Assembly: GCA_910584575.1 (NCBI GenBank)
Contig: CAJUBG010000081.1
Location: forward strand, 1 to 10,815
From: an uncultured Dorea sp.
GTDB lineage: Bacteria; Bacillota; Clostridia; Lachnospirales; Lachnospiraceae
Reading direction: 5' to 3'
DNA length: 10,815 nucleotides
Part shown: in pieces, positions 5,995-10,815 of the stretch
Layout: every line of letters starts with the position of its first letter
How positions within the stretch are numbered: position 1 is the stretch's first letter
Notes under the pieces: generated by a model
Seen by the model: only the letters and a program-made list of their open reading frames with translations
Database searches by the model: none
What the model was told of the DNA's origin: nothing
Translations under genes and position numbers: made by a program

Positions 5995-8343
5995 ATGTCA
6001 GGAGTTACAACCTATGAAGCGATAGACGACAGGATTGCGGCGGATGCTATCATGACCGACCATTCCCAGGGACTTGAGATTGTGGACGGCCATGCCGTGA
6101 AGGCGCCGGTGGACTATGAGGACCCTGACCATTTATATGACATGTTAATCGCCCGTATTCGTAAGTACCATCCATCTACGGACGTGACCATGATTAAGAA
6201 GGCCTATGAGCTGGCCTTGGAGGCACACGGGGATCAGTGCCGGAAGTCAGGGGAGCCTTATATTATCCATCCTCTGTGGGTCGCAATCATTCTGGCGGAT
6301 CTGGAGATGGATAAGGAGACGATTGCAGCAGGAATCCTCCATGACGTGGTGGAGGATACGCAGATCAGTGAGGAGGAGATTCGCAGGGATTTTGGGGATG
6401 ATGTGGCTCTTTTGGTGGACGGCGTTACAAAGTTAGGAAGACTGTCCTATTCTTCGGATAAATTAGACGTTCAGGCGGAGAATCTTCGTAAGATGTTCCT
6501 TGCTATGGCGAAGGATATACGGGTGATCATCATCAAACTTGCAGACCGTCTGCATAACTTAAGGACTCTGCAGTTTATGAAGCCGGAAAAGCAGAAGGAG
6601 AAGGCCAGAGAGACCATGGATATCTACGCGCCTATCGCCCAGAGGCTCGGAATCTCCAAAATTAAGACAGAGCTTGATGATTTGGCGTTAAAGTACTCTC
6701 AGCCGGAGGTATTTTTTGATCTTGTTGACCAGATTAATACTAGGAAGATGGAACGGGAGGAGTTTGTCCAGCAGATTGTTGAGGAGGTTTCCTCACACAT
6801 GGAGAATGCCAACATCAAGGCCCAGGTCAGCGGACGTGTGAAGCATTTCTTCAGCATTTACAAGAAGATGGTGAACCAGGATAAGACGGTGGATCAGATC
6901 TACGACCTTTTTGCGGTGCGCATTATTGTGGAATCGGTGAGAGACTGCTATGCTGCCCTTGGCGTGATCCATGAGCTGTATACCCCGATTCCGGGGCGTT
7001 TCAAGGATTATATTGCCATGCCAAAGCCCAATATGTACCAATCCCTGCACACGACTCTGATGAGCTCTGTTGGCCAGCCTTTTGAGATTCAGATTCGGAC
7101 GGAGGAGATGCACAAGACTGCCGAGTATGGAATTGCCGCCCACTGGAAGTATAAGGAGTCCGGCGACAGCAAAAAGAGCGTGAAGGCCCAGGAGGAGGAA
7201 AAGCTAAGCTGGCTTCGCCAGATTTTGGAGTGGCAGAGGGACATGTCGGACAATCGGGAATTCATGAGCCTGATTAAAGGCGATTTGGATCTTTTCGCGG
7301 AGGATGTGTATTGCTTTACTCCTCAGGGTGATGTGAAGAATCTGCCTAACGGCTCGACGCCCATTGACTTTGCCTATATCATCCACAGCGCCGTGGGGAA
7401 TAAGATGGTGGGCGCAAGGGTGAACGGGAAGCTGGTGAATATTGATTACAAGATTCAGAACGGAGACAGGATTGAGGTTTTGACCTCCCAGAATTCTAAG
7501 GGACCGAGCCGCGATTGGCTAGGTATTGTCAAGAGCACCCAGGCGAAGAATAAGATTAACCAGTGGTTTAAGCGGGAATTTAAGGAAGAAAATATCGTCA
7601 AGGGAAAGGAATTGATTGCCGGATATTGCAGGGCGAAATCCATTGTTCAGAGCAATATTATGGTTCCTAAGTATCAGGAGATTGTACAGAGGAAGTATGG
7701 CTTTAAGGATTGGGATTCTGTCCTTGCGGCAATCGGCCACGGAGGCTTGAAGGAGGGCCAGGTGGTGAACCGGCTGGTGGAGGAGTACAGCAAAGAGCAC
7801 AAGCAGGAGCTTACGGATGAGGATGTGCTTGGAAAGGTTGCGGAAGCCTCCAGGAATAAGGTTCATATTGCCAAGTCAAAGAGTGGGATTCTCGTGAAGG
7901 GAATCGATGATGTGGCCGTGCGGTTTTCCAGGTGTTGTAATCCGGTTCCAGGGGATGAGATTGTGGGCTTTGTGACCAGGGGGAGAGGCTTGTCCATCCA
8001 CCGGACGGACTGTGTGAATATGCTCCATCTTTCCGAGCCTGAGCGCGCCCGTCTGATTGAGGCGGAGTGGGAGAGCGATGTGGCGGAGAAGACGGGAGGC
8101 CAGTATCTTGCGGAGGTTAAGATCTATTCTTACGATAAGAAGGGACTTTTGCTTGAGCTGTCCAGGATTTTCACCGAGCAGAATGTGGATGTGAAGTCTA
8201 TGAATGTGCGTACCAGCAGGAAGCAGGGGACTGCTACGATTGAGGCCGGCTTTATCGTACACGGAAGGGAAGAACTTGACAAGGTGATTAAGAAGATTCT
8301 CCAGTTGGAGGATGTCATTGATATTGAAAGGACGACAGGTTGA
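5995..8343 (+). CDS. rel: Bifunctional (p)ppGpp synthetase/hydrolase
   Basis: A 782-residue long RelA/SpoT homologue that makes and degrades (p)ppGpp during amino-acid starvation, acting at the ribosome. Domains in order: HD hydrolase (about 66-205) with His92, HDVVEDT (116-122) and the conserved DRLHN (184-188); synthetase (about 270-390) with RVKHFFSIYKKM, RFKD (335-338), PKPNMYQSLHTT (343-354) and the EIQIRTEEMH segment; TGS (about 431-498); helical part; zinc-finger/RIS segment with Cys647, Cys648, His669 and Cys673; ACT (about 705-780). An intact HD site and RFKD, the RXKD signature of bifunctional enzymes rather than the EXDD of E. coli RelA, both argue for both activities. The N terminus carries about 45 extra acidic residues compared with Bacillus Rel. 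It sits second in the apt operon, and its stop is 7 nt before the next start. Confidence 0.96.
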   Translation: MSGVTTYEAIDDRIAADAIMTDHSQGLEIVDGHAVKAPVDYEDPDHLYDMLIARIRKYHPSTDVTMIKKAYELALEAHGDQCRKSGEPYIIHPLWVAIILADLEMDKETIAAGILHDVVEDTQISEEEIRRDFGDDVALLVDGVTKLGRLSYSSDKLDVQAENLRKMFLAMAKDIRVIIIKLADRLHNLRTLQFMKPEKQKEKARETMDIYAPIAQRLGISKIKTELDDLALKYSQPEVFFDLVDQINTRKMEREEFVQQIVEEVSSHMENANIKAQVSGRVKHFFSIYKKMVNQDKTVDQIYDLFAVRIIVESVRDCYAALGVIHELYTPIPGRFKDYIAMPKPNMYQSLHTTLMSSVGQPFEIQIRTEEMHKTAEYGIAAHWKYKESGDSKKSVKAQEEEKLSWLRQILEWQRDMSDNREFMSLIKGDLDLFAEDVYCFTPQGDVKNLPNGSTPIDFAYIIHSAVGNKMVGARVNGKLVNIDYKIQNGDRIEVLTSQNSKGPSRDWLGIVKSTQAKNKINQWFKREFKEENIVKGKELIAGYCRAKSIVQSNIMVPKYQEIVQRKYGFKDWDSVLAAIGHGGLKEGQVVNRLVEEYSKEHKQELTDEDVLGKVAEASRNKVHIAKSKSGILVKGIDDVAVRFSRCCNPVPGDEIVGFVTRGRGLSIHRTDCVNMLHLSEPERARLIEAEWESDVAEKTGGQYLAEVKIYSYDKKGLLLELSRIFTEQNVDVKSMNVRTSRKQGTATIEAGFIVHGREELDKVIKKILQLEDVIDIERTTG

Positions 8344-8350
8344 TAATAAG

Positions 8351-8971
8351 ATGAAGGTAGAGAGATTTTTAATTGGGATTATCAGTACGAATTGTTATCT
8401 GGCGATTAATGAGGAGACGAAGCAGACGGTTGTAATCGATCCGGCGGCAAGTCCGGCGTCTCTTATGAATCATATTAAGACGGAGGGCTTGAAGATTGAG
8501 GCCATCCTTCTCACCCACGGGCATTTTGACCATACCATGGGGCTTGACGGTTTCATCAAGGAATATGACGTTCCGGTTTATGTCCATGAGGGTGATAAGG
8601 AGATTATCGCTGACCCAGGGTTTAATCTGTCCTCCAGCTATACGTCAGGGTTTACATTTTCTGATGCCAAATATCTCAAAGGGGGAGAGACCTTAAGCTT
8701 TGCGGGCTATGATTTTGAGGTGCTTCATACGCCGGGACATACGCCGGGGGGCTGCTGTTACTATGTGAGGTCAGAGGATGTACTGTTCAGCGGGGATACG
8801 CTGTTTGCAGGCTCGGTAGGGCGGTCAGATTTCCCCGGAAGCAGCGGTTCTGATCTGATTCGGTCAATCCGCGAGAAGCTGCTTCCGCTTCCGGATGATA
8901 CCCGTGTGTATCCGGGACATATGGGGGAGACTACGATTGGTCAGGAGAGAGGGTTCAATCCCTTTTTGTAG
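8351..8971 (+). CDS. MBL-fold hydrolase, glyoxalase II-like
   Basis: A 206-residue metallo-beta-lactamase-fold protein. The complete binuclear metal site is present: THGHFDH (His56, His58, Asp60, His61), His130 in HTPGH, Asp149 in FSGDT and His190 in YPGH. The ending GQERGFNPFL is typical of the small YcbL/GloB-type hydrolases, which cleave thioesters such as S-lactoylglutathione in some members. The real substrate cannot be read from sequence, and many clostridia lack glutathione. The frame is open back to an ATG at 8312 inside rel, but family members begin near MKVERFLIGIISTNCYL, so I chose ATG 8351, 7 nt after the rel stop. Its only nearby ribosome-site sequence is a modest AGG at about 8337, so translation probably depends on coupling to rel. 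hemZ follows after 14 nt. Confidence 0.9.
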   Translation: MKVERFLIGIISTNCYLAINEETKQTVVIDPAASPASLMNHIKTEGLKIEAILLTHGHFDHTMGLDGFIKEYDVPVYVHEGDKEIIADPGFNLSSSYTSGFTFSDAKYLKGGETLSFAGYDFEVLHTPGHTPGGCCYYVRSEDVLFSGDTLFAGSVGRSDFPGSSGSDLIRSIREKLLPLPDDTRVYPGHMGETTIGQERGFNPFL

Positions 8972-8985
8972 ATTGGAGTATCAGA

Positions 8986-10425
8986 ATGATTCATGTGATA
9001 TGTAAGAGTGAAGCGTATACCTATAATGTTTATCATATCATAAAGGCTTTCTTTCCGTCTGAGAAGATTACTTCCGAGACGGAGGAGGAAGCCTCTCATT
9101 ATGTTGTGGTGAGGCTGCCGGACGGCGGGCGTATGATGATTGGGGAAGGGCAGCTTAAGGAGGCCGCCGGCTTACGCAAAGGAGAGGACAGTGAACAGAT
9201 AAAGGCTCAAAGGAAATACTGGATTGACGTCTGCCTTTATGAAGAACTTAAGAAGCTGACGGGACAAACCCTTGCCTGGGGAATCCTCACCGGTGTCAGG
9301 CCGACCAAGATTGCCATGGAAAAACTGGAGGAGGGATGGGAGAGGGACAGGTTTGTGGCCTGGTTTCAGGAGGAGTGCAGGGTAAGCCAAAAGAAGGCAG
9401 AGCTTTCTTTTGAGATTGCCGGAAGGGAACGCAGCCTGCTTGGAGAGCTTGACTGTGAGAACGGGTACAGCCTTTATGTGGGAATTCCCTTCTGTCCTTC
9501 TGTCTGTACCTATTGCTCGTTTAGCTCTGGCGCGTTAAGTGACTGGAGTGGGCGAATCTGGGACTATCTTTCTGCCCTTGAGAGTGAGCTTGAATTTATC
9601 GGGGAACGGTGCAGGGGGCGGAAATTGAACACTATTTACATGGGCGGCGGCACGCCTACCACGCTTACGGCAGAGCAGCTTGAGGATTTGCTATCCTGCA
9701 TTGACAGACATTTTTCCAGAGAACATTTATTAGAATATACGGTGGAGGCGGGGCGGCCAGACAGTATTACGAAGGAGAAGCTCATGGTATTGAAGGCTCA
9801 CGGCGTCACCCGTATCTCTATCAATCCCCAGAGTATGCAGCAGAAGACCCTTGACAGAATCGGGCGGAGGCATCGGGTGGAGGAGATTGTAGAAGCCTAT
9901 GAGCTTGCGCGAAGGATGGGATTTGACAACATCAATATGGACTTGATTGCAGGTCTTCCGGGAGAGAGTCCGGCGGATATGGCGGATACCCTTACAAAAA
10001 TCCGCCGTCTTGGGCCGGACAGCCTGACGGTACATTCCCTGGCTATTAAGAGGGCGGCCAAGATGGAGTTCAGTGATTTGGAGGCAGATGTGAAGGAGAC
10101 TTCCCGCGTCTTGTCGGAGATGATAGGGATGGCCGAGGAGACGGCCCGCAAAATGGGGCTTTTGCCTTATTATTTGTACCGGCAGAAGAATATTGCGGGG
10201 AATTTTGAGAATGTGGGCTATGCCAGGGAGGGCAGGGCAGGGATTTACAATGTTCTGATTATGGAGGAAGTGCAGACCATAATAGCCTGTGGAGCGGGGA
10301 GCATCAGTAAACGGGTATACCCTGACGGGCTGATCAAGCGGTGTGAGAATGTGAAGGACGTTTCCCAATATATCGAGAGAATCGGGGAAATGATAGAAAG
10401 AAAACGTGTGTTATTAGAAGATTAA
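8986..10425 (+). CDS. hemZ: HemZ-type radical SAM protein (coproporphyrinogen dehydrogenase family)
   Basis: A 479-residue protein of the HemN/HemW/HemZ group. The N-terminal region of about 160 residues is HemZ-specific and includes WGILTGVRPTK (98-108). The radical SAM core follows: CPSVCTYCSF, with the cluster cysteines 170, 174 and 177; GGGTPTT (220-226); VEAGRPDS (253-260); NPQSM (280-284); and DLIAGLPGE (319-327). A HemZ signature, YYLYRQKNIAGNFENVGYA, lies at 395-413. The motif is CxxxCxxCxF as in HemW, not the CxxxCxxCxC of HemN, so oxygen-independent coproporphyrinogen oxidation is a family label, not proven. A heme-carrier or other role is possible in an anaerobe that may not make heme. 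GGAG at 8975-8978 is 7 nt before the ATG. It is the last gene of the apt operon. Confidence 0.9.
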   Translation: MIHVICKSEAYTYNVYHIIKAFFPSEKITSETEEEASHYVVVRLPDGGRMMIGEGQLKEAAGLRKGEDSEQIKAQRKYWIDVCLYEELKKLTGQTLAWGILTGVRPTKIAMEKLEEGWERDRFVAWFQEECRVSQKKAELSFEIAGRERSLLGELDCENGYSLYVGIPFCPSVCTYCSFSSGALSDWSGRIWDYLSALESELEFIGERCRGRKLNTIYMGGGTPTTLTAEQLEDLLSCIDRHFSREHLLEYTVEAGRPDSITKEKLMVLKAHGVTRISINPQSMQQKTLDRIGRRHRVEEIVEAYELARRMGFDNINMDLIAGLPGESPADMADTLTKIRRLGPDSLTVHSLAIKRAAKMEFSDLEADVKETSRVLSEMIGMAEETARKMGLLPYYLYRQKNIAGNFENVGYAREGRAGIYNVLIMEEVQTIIACGAGSISKRVYPDGLIKRCENVKDVSQYIERIGEMIERKRVLLED

Positions 10426-10491
10426 CAATTCAAAATTCAGAGTAAAATTGCCCCGTGTGATGCGGATTTTGGGTACAACAAAAATACCGGA

Positions 10492-10699
10492 AGTCCAACA
10501 AAAGTCCAACAAAATTTTTTGCGTTGGTACATCATAATACGCCATAATGCAATTTTCATCTCGGAGTCCAACAAAATCAGTGTAAATCCACAGATTCCTA
10601 AGGAGCGTTTCGGAAATAATCGAAGCGCTCTTTTTTACGCCTTTCAAAGAGGATTTTAGCCATTTAGAAGAAGCTGTTACGTCGGGCTAGTCCAACAAA
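10492..10699 (+). repeat. Four direct copies of AGTCCAACAAA(A)
   Basis: Exact copies of AGTCCAACAAA lie at 10492-10502, 10503-10513, 10565-10575 and 10689-10699. The first two are in direct tandem; the first three continue with a further A, the last with T. A degraded version, GTACAACAAAA, is near 10473-10483. The copies are not evenly spaced, so this is not a CRISPR array. Function is unknown: binding sites or the decayed remains of a dispersed element are both possible. Confidence 0.75.
10603..10636 (+). terminator. Intrinsic terminator of the apt-rel-MBL-hemZ operon
   Basis: GAGCGTTTCG (10603-10612) pairs with CGAAGCGCTC (10621-10630), 10 base pairs with one T-G wobble around an 8-nt loop, followed by six T (10631-10636). 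It is about 180 nt after the hemZ stop, so the operon message would carry an unusually long 3' end containing three of the repeats, unless another transcript begins in between. Confidence 0.85.
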
Positions 10700-10722
10700 T
10701 TAAAATGCACATTTGGTAACAG
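10674..10722. repeat. Separated inverted repeat CTGTTAC/GTAACAG
   Basis: CTGTTAC (10674-10680) and GTAACAG (10716-10722) are perfect 7-base reverse complements 35 nt apart, and they bracket the fourth AGTCCAACAAA copy. The pair lies 39 nt or more upstream of the start at 10761. It could be paired operator half-sites or chance; 7 bases at this distance is weak evidence. Confidence 0.35.
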
Positions 10723-10744
10723 TCATTTTATTCAATGAAAAGGA

Positions 10745-10752
10745 AAAGGAGG
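10745..10752 (+). promoter_or_regulatory. Strong Shine-Dalgarno of the last gene
   Basis: AAAGGAGG lies 8 nt before the ATG at 10761, an ideal match and spacing. It is the main evidence that a real gene starts there. Confidence 0.75.
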
Positions 10753-10760
10753 TTCACGGG

Positions 10761-10815
10761 ATGAACAACACAGCGTTAAGAGCAGGGGCGCAGAGCGCCA
10801 ACAACACACACATGG
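10761..10815 (+). CDS. Start of an unrecognised gene, cut by the window edge
   Basis: Eighteen codons are visible, reading MNNTALRAGAQSANNTHM, with the frame still open at the right edge. The start is supported by the ideal ribosome site at 10745-10752. The visible part is rich in Asn, Ala and Thr, has no hydrophobic signal segment, and matches no family I can name. It does not resemble the start of hisS, which I recall often following hemZ in clostridia. It is separated from hemZ by a terminator, so it belongs to a different transcription unit. Confidence 0.6.
   Translation, partial: MNNTALRAGAQSANNTHM

Larger units (their letters stand above)
10426..10760. other. Gene-free AT-rich region after hemZ
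   Basis: About 335 bases without a convincing gene. It holds four copies of AGTCCAACAAA, an intrinsic terminator at 10603-10636, a separated inverted repeat CTGTTAC/GTAACAG, and the ribosome site of the next gene. Base composition is visibly richer in A and T than in the flanking genes. I found no tRNA, no riboswitch core I know, and no convincing sigma-A promoter. Confidence 0.7.

Noticed and set aside
8312..8350. Longer start for the MBL hydrolase inside rel
   Set aside because: The extra 13 residues are a shifted reading of the rel end. Family members begin near the MKVERF segment, so ATG 8351 is preferred.
9730..10368. 212-residue minus-strand frame opposite hemZ
   Set aside because: hemZ has intact family motifs throughout, and the antisense frame shows no recognisable domain or ribosome site.
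10506..10527. Terminator-like hairpin CCAAC...GTTGG with an inner T-run
   Set aside because: It has only five base pairs before mismatches, and the T-run is inside the loop, not after the stem.
10414..10647. 77-residue minus-strand frame containing the repeats
   Set aside because: It starts with TTG without a ribosome site, runs through the terminator hairpin, overlaps the hemZ end, and its sequence is just the translated repeats.
10492..10699. CRISPR array
   Set aside because: Repeats are only 11-12 bases, spacers are irregular (0, about 50 and about 113 nt), and there are no cas genes.
10706..10734. Sigma-A promoter TGCACA-17-TATTCA before the last gene
   Set aside because: The -10 matches at only 3 of 6, and transcription would begin almost on the ribosome site.

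Overview
The window reads as chromosomal DNA from an anaerobic Firmicute, most likely Lachnospiraceae or a close clostridial relative. The grounds are a SCIFF (six-cysteine peptide) radical SAM maturase next to a fused SecDF, a HemZ-type radical SAM protein, a bifunctional Rel, and strong AGGAGG-type ribosome sites. This placement rests on family recognition and was not searched.

Layout. (1) 1-413: the 3' end of scfB, with its SPASM iron-sulfur domain. (2) 428-2575: secDF, a one-chain SecD-SecF, followed by an intrinsic terminator at 2580-2619. (3) 2638-4398: recJ, starting directly after that terminator with no room for its own promoter. (4) 4410-5273, minus strand: a GAF plus degenerate GGDEF protein that keeps the c-di-GMP inhibitory-site motif RxxD. 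It converges on recJ with an 11-nt gap and a shared two-way hairpin, and diverges from apt. (5) 5432-10425: a probable operon apt, rel, MBL-fold hydrolase, hemZ, led by a near-consensus extended -10 promoter at 5361-5389. (6) 10426-10760: a gene-free, AT-rich stretch with four copies of AGTCCAACAAA and a strong terminator. (7) 10761 onward: the first 18 codons of an unrecognised gene with an excellent Shine-Dalgarno.

How the genes fit together. secDF-recJ-apt-rel is an old Firmicute gene neighbourhood. It combines protein export, single-strand DNA degradation in repair, adenine salvage and the (p)ppGpp stringent response. The MBL hydrolase and hemZ follow rel closely enough to be translated from the same message. 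The minus-strand gene interrupts this block and looks like an accessory signalling insertion.

Most notable observations: the PelD-like c-di-GMP receptor candidate without pel genes in view; a conserved transmembrane Asp replaced by Ala in the SecF half of SecDF; the repeat-bearing stretch after hemZ; and the hairpin terminator placed against the recJ ribosome site. No RNA genes, CRISPR arrays, insertion sequences or transposases were seen.
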